11,054 nt of DNA from Pedobacter sp. UBA1654 (GCA_002320935.1 DCLG01000084.1:100431-111484); one strand, 5' to 3'. Positions 1 through 7,368 are shown, numbered from the stretch's first letter. The notes: a model not told the origin generated them from the letters alone. Made by a program: numbers and translations.

Positions 1-2
1 CT

Positions 3-128
3 ACCTCCGGGCCGCCCAGGAAATATTATCTGCTTACCGCAGAAGGAAAAGAAATCTTAAATAAACTGGACATCACCTGGATGGAGTTGTCTTACGCCAT
101 AGAAACATCAAAACAAACGAAATCATGA
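3..128 (+). CDS. PadR-family transcriptional regulator, C-terminal end (partial)
   Basis: The 5' part lies outside the window; 41 codons plus a TGA stop are visible. The fragment begins TSGPPRKYYLLTAEGKEIL, which matches the wing of the PadR winged-helix domain (family pattern GPpRKYYxLTxxGxxxL), followed by a short amphipathic helix that would help dimerisation. PadR proteins are cytosolic repressors, often autoregulated. The stop overlaps the start of the next gene in the sequence ATGA (125-128), so the two are almost certainly translationally coupled and co-transcribed. The partner is a HAAS-like/PspC membrane protein, an association known for small PadR regulators, in which the membrane protein is thought to signal to the regulator. 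The ligand and targets cannot be read from this piece. The family call is fairly sure despite the short length. Confidence 0.85.
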   Translation, partial: TSGPPRKYYLLTAEGKEILNKLDITWMELSYAIETSKQTKS

Positions 129-1651
129 AAAAGACGCTCAACATAAATATTGGAAATTCAATCATATTGATTGAAGAAGACGCTTATGAAATGTTAACAG
201 CATACTTAAATGAGATCAAGTTTCATTTTTCGAAGAACGCTGATCACTTTGAGATTGTAACGGATATCGAGAACAGGATTGCGGAGATGTTCCGGGAGAT
301 ACTGGCACAGCAGCAAAAGCAGGTGATCGGGATTGAGGACGTACAGGCCGTAATAGCCCAGATGGGTTCTGTTAAGGACTTTGAATCGGCGGATGAAGCA
401 GAAAACACGGAGTACGAAGAAACTCTGGGTGGGGTAAAGAAGTTGTACCGCGACACGGACAATGCATATATCGCTGGTGTTTGTTCTGGTTTGGGTCACT
501 ATGCCAACCTGGATGCGAAATGGTTTCGTTTATTGTTCCTGGTTTCGTTGTTTTTTGCAGGCTCCGGTATTGTTGCTTACCTGATCATGTGGATCTTAAT
601 TCCGCGTGCAGTTACCCGTTCGCAACGCATGTACATGAAAGGGCAGGCTGTAACGCTTCATGGTTTTATCCGCAATTTTGAGGAAGAGCTTGCCAGTAAT
701 CAATTGATCAACCGTTCACGGGGCTTTTTTGTCGAGCTGGCAGAAGCGTCGGGTCGCATCATAAAGACCTTAGGTAAAACCTTCTTTAAGATCATTGCAG
801 CATTCATCATCATTTTCGGGACCTGTTTCTTTCTCGGACTGCTGGTCGCCCTGGCTGTGTTCTTTGGGTTCTGGGATGCAAATCCAAGTGATTACTTCCC
901 ACTGAACATTGTTAATGATGCATACCTGTCTTCTATGGTCATTGCTTTCTTTGTAACCCTGGCGGTACCGGTTATTGCACTTGTGTTGTTCGCGATCCGA
1001 GTTGCCTTCAATACCCGTTCAATAAACAGAACAGTGTCTTTCGCGCTATTGGTGGTATGGCTCGGCGGCATCATGGTCAGCATCTTCTATGTCACTAAGG
1101 TGTTCTCAGAATTTAAGGAAGAAGCGGAGTTTACACAGGTGAAGGAACTGAAGACTTTTGATGCATATACTTTAACACTTGACCGGTCCCGCTTCTTCTC
1201 CAAAGAGGATAGCATCAAATACCAGATCAACTCTGATAAGTACAGGGGTAAAGTAATTTTAAATGATGTAGACGGGCCTTTCAACATCCCAAGAAATGTC
1301 AGATTGAATATAGAAAAGAGTGAAAATGGGGTTGCGACGTTAACGCAGAATAGCAGTTCTCATGGCAAGACTTTCGAAACGGCATTGAGCCATGCGCAAA
1401 ACATACATTATGATTTTACACAACAAGATTCTCTCTTAAACTTCAGTCCGTTTTTACAACTAAACCGGAATACAAACTGGAGGGATCAGGAAGTTGAGTT
1501 AACGCTGAAGGTGCCTGTAGGTGTTAAACTTTTTCTGGACAGGGAGATGGACCGGATCAGTAATAACATCGATTACTGGTCGTGTGAAGGTAGTGATGGC
1601 AGAAGAGCCTGGATCATGACTGAGCAGGGCTTGAAATGTGTTGCTCCATAA
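125..1651 (+). CDS. HAAS-like / PspC-domain membrane stress protein
   Basis: A 508-aa inner-membrane protein. Residues about 15-88 are helical and soluble, with a pattern (YLNEIK, then EIVTDIENRIAEMF, then the IEDVQAVIAQMG end) that resembles HAAS domains, which are known to pair with PadR regulators. Residues about 105-162 form a clear PspC domain: LYRDTDNAYIAGVCSGLGHY, then a hydrophobic helix ending in WILIPRA. Three further hydrophobic stretches follow at about 222-250, 268-295 and 303-325. The last 180 residues are soluble, mostly beta-rich and probably periplasmic, and may be a toast-rack-like domain as in other PspC/LiaF proteins; I cannot confirm that fold. The start codon is fixed by the ATGA overlap with the PadR gene. 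PspC proteins sense membrane damage; here the likely role is to pass an envelope signal to the PadR partner. The PspC call is secure, the HAAS call fairly likely, and the signalling role is inferred. Confidence 0.88.
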   Translation: MKKTLNINIGNSIILIEEDAYEMLTAYLNEIKFHFSKNADHFEIVTDIENRIAEMFREILAQQQKQVIGIEDVQAVIAQMGSVKDFESADEAENTEYEETLGGVKKLYRDTDNAYIAGVCSGLGHYANLDAKWFRLLFLVSLFFAGSGIVAYLIMWILIPRAVTRSQRMYMKGQAVTLHGFIRNFEEELASNQLINRSRGFFVELAEASGRIIKTLGKTFFKIIAAFIIIFGTCFFLGLLVALAVFFGFWDANPSDYFPLNIVNDAYLSSMVIAFFVTLAVPVIALVLFAIRVAFNTRSINRTVSFALLVVWLGGIMVSIFYVTKVFSEFKEEAEFTQVKELKTFDAYTLTLDRSRFFSKEDSIKYQINSDKYRGKVILNDVDGPFNIPRNVRLNIEKSENGVATLTQNSSSHGKTFETALSHAQNIHYDFTQQDSLLNFSPFLQLNRNTNWRDQEVELTLKVPVGVKLFLDREMDRISNNIDYWSCEGSDGRRAWIMTEQGLKCVAP

Positions 1652-1683
1652 AAAAAGGAAGGTTGAAAAACCTTCCTTTTTTT
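1650..1683. terminator. Bidirectional intrinsic terminator between convergent genes
   Basis: The stem GGAAGGTT (1657-1664) pairs with AACCTTCC (1669-1676) around a GAAA loop. It is flanked by seven A (1650-1656) and seven T (1677-1683), so it reads as a rho-independent terminator on both strands. It serves the PspC gene, whose stop codon overlaps the A-run, and the minus-strand gene that ends at 1690. Confidence 0.92.
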
Positions 1684-1689
1684 ATTTAG

Positions 1690-4422
1690 TTACTTCACCT
1701 GGTACCGGTGGATAAAACGGGCAGGGTTACCATTTACATCCAGCCCTTCAACAACGGCTTTGTAAGTGCCTTTCCCATCGGCATTATAGAATTCAAATGC
1801 ACTTGCTCCGGTAGTAGCATCTGTTACCACTTTAGGGTTCCAGAAAATGGTGCTTCTCAGATCAGTTATATTATAGGTTTTGCCCGGCAGGTATTTCGGA
1901 GCATAGAACTCACGTTCTTTGCTGAAACCTTTAGGTGTAAACTTTAAAGTGTTGCTTTCAGGCATCATCTTTTTAAGATCGGAAATGCTCATTTTCGATT
2001 TTTCGACCTTCTTCATGTTGATCGAGATTACACCATTTGACCCGTACGTTCTGCTTACTGTACCAATCTCATCCCTAAGGAAGATTTCAATAGATTCAAT
2101 TTCTGCAGGGTTTGCACTGTTAACGGAAAACAGATCTACCGGCATCCCCGCAAGGAAAATTTGTACAGGAACTCTTCTGCCTGCATTGTAATCGCGGGTA
2201 ATGTAGAAGTTGTTTTCGAAAAAGGTAAGCCCTGTGGCCATAGTCTTAAGACAGTTAATCAGGTCTCTGCAGTTGCCCAGTCTGTCGCCATCAATGGTAT
2301 GGTCAGCAACCATGCTTAAGGTCGTTAATGCGGAGTAATCATTATGTGTCACCTTTTTTATCGGTGCACCTTTAATTACAACCTCCTTCAGATTGTTTAG
2401 AAACCGGTACTGTCTTTTGCTGTTTGCAAGGTAGTTGTTTAAGGTGCTGTCTATATTCTGCACTTCATCCGGGCGGTTAGCATTTTTGGTGATTGCTGCG
2501 GCTGGCGACTGATCAAGCATGATCATCATGTTGTTTGAGTTGGCATTATACTTCGCACTGATCACCACTTCAGATGAATCCGGAATGTTCAGGTTTTTAA
2601 AGGTGAACAGACCGGAAGGGCTGGTCAGGATCTCCTGGGAGATTGGTTTTCCGGTAACCATTAATCTTAAAGCTCCTTTTTTAACGGGCATACCAGTGCG
2701 GTCGCGCAGTGTTCCGGTAATATCAAATCCTTGCTCCGGGTAAAACGAAACTGGCGTAAACTTATTGGCAAGGATATCTTTATACACAAACCGCCGATAA
2801 CCTTGTGTTAGCATCAGTACATCCAGATCTGCTAGCTTTTTATCGTTGGTTTTATTGAAGTAGTAATTTGGTTTTTCAATGTAGCCCTGAAGGTCTGATG
2901 TTAGCAGGAGCGAGCTTAGGATGGTTGTCTCTGCATCATCATTAAAAGGTACCTTCTGCTCATCAATAACAGTAACGGAGAAATTTCCCGCGATTTTACT
3001 TGTCGAATCCTGAGCGGTTACGGTCATTTTAACTTTCTGTCGAGGTTTATAAGTTGCAAGGTCGGTGCTGATTTTCAGGTTCAGCGCATCCTTATGCAGG
3101 ATGAATGCAAGGCGCTCCGATACGGGTTCACCAGCTGCCGAGAAAAGGGTAAGCTGCACAATGCCTGATGGGAACTTATCTTTAGGAATTCTTGCAGAAG
3201 TAACCTGGTTTTGCAGCATGGTCTGAGCGGCATAATACACCACATTATTATGCTGGGCCACCAGGAAAAGGGATTTGCCTTTATTTGCCTCAAAATATGC
3301 TCCATTGGCAACAATTTTCACCCCTATAACATCAGGCAGTGTATTTGTCACCTGCAGGTTAACACCTGATTCCCTTGCTGCCGGGATCTGGAACACCTGC
3401 TTGCTGCCATCTTTGAAAGTGATGTTGGCTTTATAAGTTTTTCCGGCCTCTGGATTAAGGTAGAATGTTCCCATACCAAGGTGGCTGGCGCTAACAGCAG
3501 TAACCTGATTGCCATCATTATCTGTTACGTTTCCGCTGAAGCCAATGCCCAGGCCACTTGGCTGTACCGCTTTAATGGCCACCTGGCTAGGCAGGCCCAA
3601 GTATAGCTCGCCACCTTCTGGAAAGAATTGTAAGTCGTTGCTGCCAACCTGTGGTTTGATGTTAAAACTGGAACTGAGGACTTCCTTATCTGCAAGTACT
3701 AGATCCGTAAACAACTCCCCAACTTTAATGGAGTCTTCTTTCTTAGTGCTGATTTCAACGTTCAAGAATCCATTTTGATCTGTTGTACCACGACCCTTTG
3801 CAACCACGTCGTAGGAAGAAACCATGCGCCAGTTTACCACCTTGTTGCTTAAAGGCACTTTTTCATCATTCCTGAACTGGATGCGTGCGGTAATGGTCTG
3901 CGCTTTGTCGGACTGCGTGGTGTTGTATTTGATATTGGTATAAAGTCTTTTGTCGATCGCATCGCCAACGGCAATGGTTTTTGTGAAATAGTAATCTTCC
4001 GGGAAGTTTAACATCCACACCGTGTAAGCCTTAACATAATAATTGCCCTGCTTGTAGAGCTCCATTTCCAGTGGGATGTGTCCAGTGGCGACGCTGTTGT
4101 TTACCGGCAGCTTTAAAGAGGTAACCAGAGAGTCTTTCTCATTCAGGACATCAACGTAGACGATTTTGCTAAGCTGAGAAGGAAGGTTCTGTTCTGACGT
4201 AAGATAAGCTTTAAACCAGATGGTATCAGCGACACTGTAATAGGGCTTATCAAAGTGCAGGTAAACTTTTTCAACCGGCTGGGTCTGGGAGAGTCTTTTT
4301 GTTTTCTCAAGGATGTTTTGCAGTACTGCGGTGTCTTGTAATGCTGTGGCTTTTGGAGCAGCAGAAAAATGTAAGCCCATAGTAAGAAAAGCGAGGGCAA
4401 ATACAATTTTGATATACTTCAT
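1690..4422 (-). CDS. Exported MG2 / carboxypeptidase-regulatory / TonB plug-like protein without a barrel
   Basis: A 910-aa exported protein. Residues 1-27 form a signal peptide (MKYIKIVFALAFLTMGLHFS). Residues about 48-150 match an alpha-2-macroglobulin MG2 domain (EKVYLHFDKPYYSVADTIWFKAYL). More beta-sandwich modules follow to about 560, including FFPEGGELYLGLPSQVAIKA (266-285). A carboxypeptidase-D-like regulatory repeat starts near 566 (DITGTLRDRTGMPVKKGALRL). Residues about 678-805 resemble a TonB-receptor plug (VPVQIFLAGMPVD, then IESIEIFLRDEIGTVSRTYGSNGVISINMK). About 105 residues remain after the plug, too few for a 22-strand barrel, so this is not a TonB-dependent transporter. Proteins of this architecture are common in Bacteroidota and are usually annotated from the plug domain; their function is not established. 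No thioester motif is seen. It is probably periplasmic or outer-membrane associated. It appears monocistronic, and I found no convincing -7 box upstream. Confidence 0.85.
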   Translation of the reverse strand: MKYIKIVFALAFLTMGLHFSAAPKATALQDTAVLQNILEKTKRLSQTQPVEKVYLHFDKPYYSVADTIWFKAYLTSEQNLPSQLSKIVYVDVLNEKDSLVTSLKLPVNNSVATGHIPLEMELYKQGNYYVKAYTVWMLNFPEDYYFTKTIAVGDAIDKRLYTNIKYNTTQSDKAQTITARIQFRNDEKVPLSNKVVNWRMVSSYDVVAKGRGTTDQNGFLNVEISTKKEDSIKVGELFTDLVLADKEVLSSSFNIKPQVGSNDLQFFPEGGELYLGLPSQVAIKAVQPSGLGIGFSGNVTDNDGNQVTAVSASHLGMGTFYLNPEAGKTYKANITFKDGSKQVFQIPAARESGVNLQVTNTLPDVIGVKIVANGAYFEANKGKSLFLVAQHNNVVYYAAQTMLQNQVTSARIPKDKFPSGIVQLTLFSAAGEPVSERLAFILHKDALNLKISTDLATYKPRQKVKMTVTAQDSTSKIAGNFSVTVIDEQKVPFNDDAETTILSSLLLTSDLQGYIEKPNYYFNKTNDKKLADLDVLMLTQGYRRFVYKDILANKFTPVSFYPEQGFDITGTLRDRTGMPVKKGALRLMVTGKPISQEILTSPSGLFTFKNLNIPDSSEVVISAKYNANSNNMMIMLDQSPAAAITKNANRPDEVQNIDSTLNNYLANSKRQYRFLNNLKEVVIKGAPIKKVTHNDYSALTTLSMVADHTIDGDRLGNCRDLINCLKTMATGLTFFENNFYITRDYNAGRRVPVQIFLAGMPVDLFSVNSANPAEIESIEIFLRDEIGTVSRTYGSNGVISINMKKVEKSKMSISDLKKMMPESNTLKFTPKGFSKEREFYAPKYLPGKTYNITDLRSTIFWNPKVVTDATTGASAFEFYNADGKGTYKAVVEGLDVNGNPARFIHRYQVK

Positions 4423-4632
4423 GGATTCGTTTTAACCTTTTATTCTGGCTAATATATTGATTTATAAAAGGTGATGCCTTATTTGGGCACTTAGTTTAAC
4501 ATAATTTGACATTTCTTGAAGTGGCTTGTTGAACTTCCTCACATTTTCTCAAGTGCTTTCTCATCGGTTGTGCGGCATTTGCACGATTATACCCAATTTC
4601 AAAACTTAGTTAATTAGGTGTTTGGGCGTGTG

Positions 4633-4641
4633 TTACTTTCG
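4633..4641 (+). promoter_or_regulatory. Candidate -7 element for the first lipoprotein gene
   Basis: TTACTTTCG resembles the Bacteroidota -7 consensus TAnnTTTG with about two mismatches and lies about 29 bases upstream of the ATG at 4670, leaving a short leader. No clear -33 TTG is found at the expected distance. The match is imperfect, so confidence is low. Confidence 0.35.
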
Positions 4642-4669
4642 CGACTTATTAAAATCTAAATTAACGTTT

Positions 4670-5452
4670 ATGAAGGTATCTTACCTAAAATCAATGATTG
4701 TCGCTGCAGTAGCGATGACGTTCTCTTCCTGCGAAAAAAACGCAGACAACATCGGGTCCATTTCTGAAAAACCTGCGAATAGCCTCTCTGAGGTTGTTTA
4801 TCCGCTTCTGGGAAATGATATGTCGACCAGTATTCTTCCGAAGAAACCGAACTTGCCAGACGGCAAGTTGATAAAAGAACCGGAGCATTTTTCTAAAGCT
4901 AAGATCAAACTTATAAATGAAGTTTGTGATGAGTATTTGCAACAGACCAAAAAGCTGGATATCTCACATATTCAGGAGGGCAAATTCCGCGAGCAGGTTG
5001 TAAATAAAGACCTTACCATATTATTTCGGGATCGAGGTGATATAAGAGGGGAAGGTTTCATAAAGCTAAGCAATGGACCAAAAGGCTGGTGGGCGCACTG
5101 GAACTATAGCCCTTATACTGAATCTGAATATCCGACTGTTTTGTTTGGAGTAGATAAAAATGGTAAAACCTTATCTTCATTTACCATGCTTCTTAGTAAT
5201 GATGTGACCATATTTGGTTTTGAGATTGCGCCCAATGCAACGGGTAAAGATTTCAATGTTCATGTTACCTATAATGAAGGCAACTATTACCGTTCACAAA
5301 CGGTCTGTGAAGTATACCAAACTGTTAGCTCTCCTTCAGGTGCAAGATTAATTGCGATCAAATCTGAAGAGCCATTTGGGCGAGTTGATGTTTTCGTAGG
5401 CCCCGACGCAAAAGGCGCGGCAATTTCAAACATCAGATATGCACTGAGGTAA
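4670..5452 (+). CDS. Lipoprotein of unrecognised family (paralogue 1 of a tandem pair)
   Basis: A 260-aa lipoprotein whose family I do not recognise. Residues 1-20 form a type II signal peptide ending in FSSC, with Cys21 as the lipidation site. The following EKNADN is charged, as in some surface-exported Bacteroidota lipoproteins. A short conserved MSTSILPKK sits at 51-59, then a helical part containing CDEY (86-89). A highly conserved block, GPKGWWAHWNYSPYTESEYP, spans 136-155. A beta-rich C-terminus follows (FGFEIAPNATGKDFNVHVTY, then SGARLIAIKSEEPF and ISNIRYAL). This last region resembles, from memory, the beta-sandwich seen in many PEP-CTERM proteins (FGFE-PN, GARL, IRYA), but there is no PEP-CTERM sorting tail. 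I chose the ATG at 4670 over an in-frame TTG at 4622 because it starts directly at a normal signal peptide and the upstream codons overlap the probable promoter. The neighbouring gene is its paralogue. Function is unknown; a binding or adhesion role is only a guess. Confidence 0.85.
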   Translation: MKVSYLKSMIVAAVAMTFSSCEKNADNIGSISEKPANSLSEVVYPLLGNDMSTSILPKKPNLPDGKLIKEPEHFSKAKIKLINEVCDEYLQQTKKLDISHIQEGKFREQVVNKDLTILFRDRGDIRGEGFIKLSNGPKGWWAHWNYSPYTESEYPTVLFGVDKNGKTLSSFTMLLSNDVTIFGFEIAPNATGKDFNVHVTYNEGNYYRSQTVCEVYQTVSSPSGARLIAIKSEEPFGRVDVFVGPDAKGAAISNIRYALR

Positions 5453-5479
5453 TTAAACCAGTAAAATCTTCAATACAGA

Positions 5480-5510
5480 GGGGACGTTGGCAACAGCGTT
5501 CCCTTTTTTT
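5480..5510 (+). terminator. Intrinsic terminator after the first lipoprotein gene
   Basis: GGGGACGTT (5480-5488) pairs with AGCGTTCCC (5495-5503), including two G-T pairs, around a GGCAAC loop, followed by seven T (5504-5510). It lies 28 bases after the stop codon. It suggests that the two paralogous lipoprotein genes are separate transcription units despite their tandem order. Confidence 0.88.
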
Positions 5511-5606
5511 GTTAAAGAATATTGTCAATCGAAACATCTGCTTCCCACTTTCTTTCCCAGTTTTTCAGATCAATACACGGTAATAACCATTTTATAACTC
5601 CTCCAA

Positions 5607-5634
5607 TTTGACTTGTTTTCAAGTGGTAAATTTA
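5607..5634 (+). promoter_or_regulatory. Candidate promoter of the second lipoprotein gene
   Basis: TTTG (5607-5610) and TAAATTTA (5627-5634, one mismatch to TAnnTTTG) are 16 bases apart, slightly short for a Bacteroidota -33/-7 pair. A small inverted repeat, ACTTG-TTTT-CAAGT (5611-5624), fills the spacer. The ATG is at 5662. The assignment is tentative but fits with the terminator upstream. Confidence 0.4.
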
Positions 5635-5661
5635 TACTAAAACAAAGTAAATCAACCCCGT

Positions 5662-6450
5662 ATGAAAACATTCTATCCGAAATCGCTACTGGCTGCGGTC
5701 GTATTGCTGACCATTTCTGCATGCCAGAAAGAAACTGAAAACCTCATGACAGTTTCCGAAAAGAAACTTGCAAGTATCGCTAAGGTAATCTATCCGCTTG
5801 ACGGTAATGAGATGTCAACGAGTATTCTTCCAAAAAAAGAAAAGCTGCCCGATGCAAGTCTTGAGCTCGGTCAAATTGATGAGTATACCAGATTTAAAGT
5901 GATCAGCCAGATTTGTGACGAGTATATAAAGGGAACGAGGAAACTGGATATTTCCAAAGTGGAAGAAGGGGTCTTTGCCAAAAGAATAGTTAATGATGAT
6001 TTCACAGTGTTTTTCTCCAGGCAATATGGTACCTCGGGGAGTGGTTTTGTAAAGCTCAATCATGGACCTAAAGGTTGGTGGACCCATTGGAACTACAGTC
6101 CATATACAGAATCCGAATACCCGGACGTATTGTTGGGTGCCAATGACTATGGTGGTTATACCAATAACATTGTCATGTCGTTTGATAAAGATGTTACCAT
6201 GTTCGGTTTTGAAGTTGCGCCAAATGCCCTGGGCAAAGACATGGTTGTTTCTGTCACTTATCATCAACTTGATGACTATCGGGATTATCCACTAGTATAT
6301 GTGAAGCAGACCGTCACTTCACCTTCGGGCGCTAGATTGATAGCAGTAAAGTCAGAAATCCCTTTTAGAATGCTGCAAATATCAATGAGCTCTGATGATG
6401 GCCTGGATGGTGTGTCGATCTCCAATATCAGATATGCTCTGGCAAAGTAG
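5662..6450 (+). CDS. Lipoprotein of unrecognised family (paralogue 2 of a tandem pair)
   Basis: A 262-aa lipoprotein, about half identical to the one encoded at 4670-5452 and colinear over its whole length. The signal peptide ends in ISAC, with Cys21 lipidated and followed by QKETEN. The same landmarks occur in order: MSTSILPKK (51-59), CDEY (85-88), GPKGWWTHWNYSPYTESEYP (135-154), FGFEVAPN (181-188), SGARLIAVKSEIPF (222-235) and ISNIRYAL (253-260). The divergent parts are the stretch before CDEY (one-residue length difference), the 120-128 loop and the 201-215 loop, which would be the places to look for differing specificity. It must come from a tandem duplication. No catalytic motif is evident; the aromatic-rich central block could be structural or could bind a ligand. 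It appears to have its own promoter, and transcription probably ends at the hairpin at 6640-6674. Confidence 0.85.
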   Translation: MKTFYPKSLLAAVVLLTISACQKETENLMTVSEKKLASIAKVIYPLDGNEMSTSILPKKEKLPDASLELGQIDEYTRFKVISQICDEYIKGTRKLDISKVEEGVFAKRIVNDDFTVFFSRQYGTSGSGFVKLNHGPKGWWTHWNYSPYTESEYPDVLLGANDYGGYTNNIVMSFDKDVTMFGFEVAPNALGKDMVVSVTYHQLDDYRDYPLVYVKQTVTSPSGARLIAVKSEIPFRMLQISMSSDDGLDGVSISNIRYALAK

Positions 6451-6506
6451 GAATATGGATAATGTTGTACCACATTCAGGTTCGACACTGAACACCCTCA
6501 CAACAA

Positions 6507-6584
6507 ACGCAGGTGAAACCCACACGCCATGTGCGCGTGCTGTGCGTTAGGTGTGCGTTTGGTGTGCGTCTCATGTGCGTTTGA
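6507..6584. repeat. Five 11-bp tandem repeats (TGTGCGT core) with an inverted degenerate copy
   Basis: Five consecutive units of exactly 11 bases start at 6530, 6541, 6552, 6563 and 6574. Four begin TGTGCGT and the first TGTGCGC; the last four bases vary (GTGC, TAGG, TTGG, CTCA, TTGA). To the left, 6507-6525 matches the reverse complement of 6551-6569 at 14 of 19 positions, so the whole could fold into an imperfect hairpin. A period of 11 bases is not a multiple of three, which argues against coding. It lies between the ends of two convergent genes. It may be a dispersed intergenic repeat, or a site bound by a protein on one face of the helix; neither can be decided from one copy. Confidence 0.85.
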
Positions 6585-6639
6585 CCCGAAGCTTGTCCTT
6601 ATTCCTGGCTCAGCTATACATACCCTTATAGCCAAACAT

Positions 6640-6674
6640 AAAAGCCTGTCATCAATCTCTGAGACAGGCTTTTT
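6640..6674. terminator. Bidirectional intrinsic terminator
   Basis: AAAAGCCTGTC (6640-6650) pairs with GACAGGCTTTT (6663-6673). The inner part can extend by TCA/TGA with one bulged A. There is a run of five T (6670-6674) on the plus strand and four on the minus strand. It serves the second lipoprotein gene and the convergent nitroreductase gene, which ends at 6703. Confidence 0.88.
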
Positions 6675-6702
6675 ACTGAAATGTGACTCCTAACGTAATG
6701 TG

Positions 6703-7335
6703 CTAGTCTAGCGTAATTACAAAGTTCTCTACAGGTTTACGTACCTTTTTGAGGTTAATTAGCCAGTCGCCCGCTGCATCGCGGTAGCCAAGTGGCAATA
6801 TGGTTGTGCTTTTAAGGTTATATTTCTCCAGACCCAGTAAAACATCAAGTTTTTCATTGTCAAAGCCCTCCATTGGTGTGGCATCTACTTTTAAAATTGC
6901 TGCTTGTGCGATGGCCATCCCAAAACCAATGTAAGCCTGCTTGGAAGCATGGTGGTGGTTTTCATGAGCTGAGCGGTTCAGATACAGATCCAATAAAGAC
7001 TGTACATAATTTTCCGTTGCCGAATCTGGAACACCGCGTTCCGCATTCATTCTCGAGAATACGGTTCTGATCCGTTCTTCGGTATAGTTATCCCAAGCTG
7101 CAAAAACGAGTAAATGTGAGCAATCGATAACCTGAGACTGGTTGTTTGCGACTTGCGCGATCTGCGCTTTAAGTTCCGGATCTGTAATCAGGATAACGTT
7201 AAATGGCTGCAGTCCTGATGATGTCGGTGCAAGTCTTGCAGCTTCAATAATCTGATCAACTTTGTCCTGCGAAACGGCTTCTCCGTTCATTTTTTTTGTG
7301 GCGTAGCGCCAGTTAAGGGCTTCAATAAAATTCAT
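6703..7335 (-). CDS. NAD(P)H-dependent nitroreductase family oxidoreductase (NfsB-like)
   Basis: A 210-aa cytosolic FMN flavoprotein, close in length to E. coli NfsB (217). It aligns with NfsB over its length: RYATKK (10-15, NfsB RHSTKA) and PTSSGLQP (37-44, PSSTNSQP) in the FMN site, KQAYIGFG (132-139) and PMEGFD (154-159, PIEGFD), and LPLGYRDAAGDW (180-191) near the C-terminus. Such enzymes reduce nitroaromatics, quinones or flavins with NAD(P)H by a ping-pong mechanism and work as homodimers; the true substrate is rarely known. The start is supported by the usual short N-terminus and by a perfect -7 box 34 bases upstream. It appears to be a single-gene unit. A histidine-rich HENHHH (124-129) in the variable helical insertion is unusual but not obviously functional. 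It has no signal peptide. Confidence 0.9.
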   Translation of the reverse strand: MNFIEALNWRYATKKMNGEAVSQDKVDQIIEAARLAPTSSGLQPFNVILITDPELKAQIAQVANNQSQVIDCSHLLVFAAWDNYTEERIRTVFSRMNAERGVPDSATENYVQSLLDLYLNRSAHENHHHASKQAYIGFGMAIAQAAILKVDATPMEGFDNEKLDVLLGLEKYNLKSTTILPLGYRDAAGDWLINLKKVRKPVENFVITLD

Positions 7336-7368
7336 AGTTCTAAATTATCGTTGATAGTGTTGGTCGGC

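Noticed and set aside
1690..4422. SusC-type TonB-dependent transporter
   Set aside because: The protein has plug-like and regulatory-repeat regions, but the remaining length after the plug is far too short for a beta-barrel.
4466..4490. Imperfect inverted repeat GTGATGCC...GGGCACT upstream of the MG2/plug gene
   Set aside because: The arms do not match without a gap, and no promoter element could be tied to it.
4536..4563. Three CTCA-containing motifs spaced 10 and 12 bases apart upstream of the first lipoprotein
   Set aside because: The motif is very short, the spacing uneven, and the region AT-rich; chance is likely.
4622..4669. In-frame TTG start extending the first lipoprotein by 16 residues
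   Set aside because: The extension places a non-signal sequence before a normal lipoprotein signal peptide, has no counterpart in the paralogue, and overlaps the probable -7 element.
5815..6267. 150-aa open frame on the minus strand inside the second lipoprotein gene
   Set aside because: It lies wholly antisense to a gene with clear paralogue conservation and shows no recognisable domain; it is a shadow frame.
6530..6584. CRISPR array
   Set aside because: The units are 11 bases with no spacers of proper length, and no cas gene is near.
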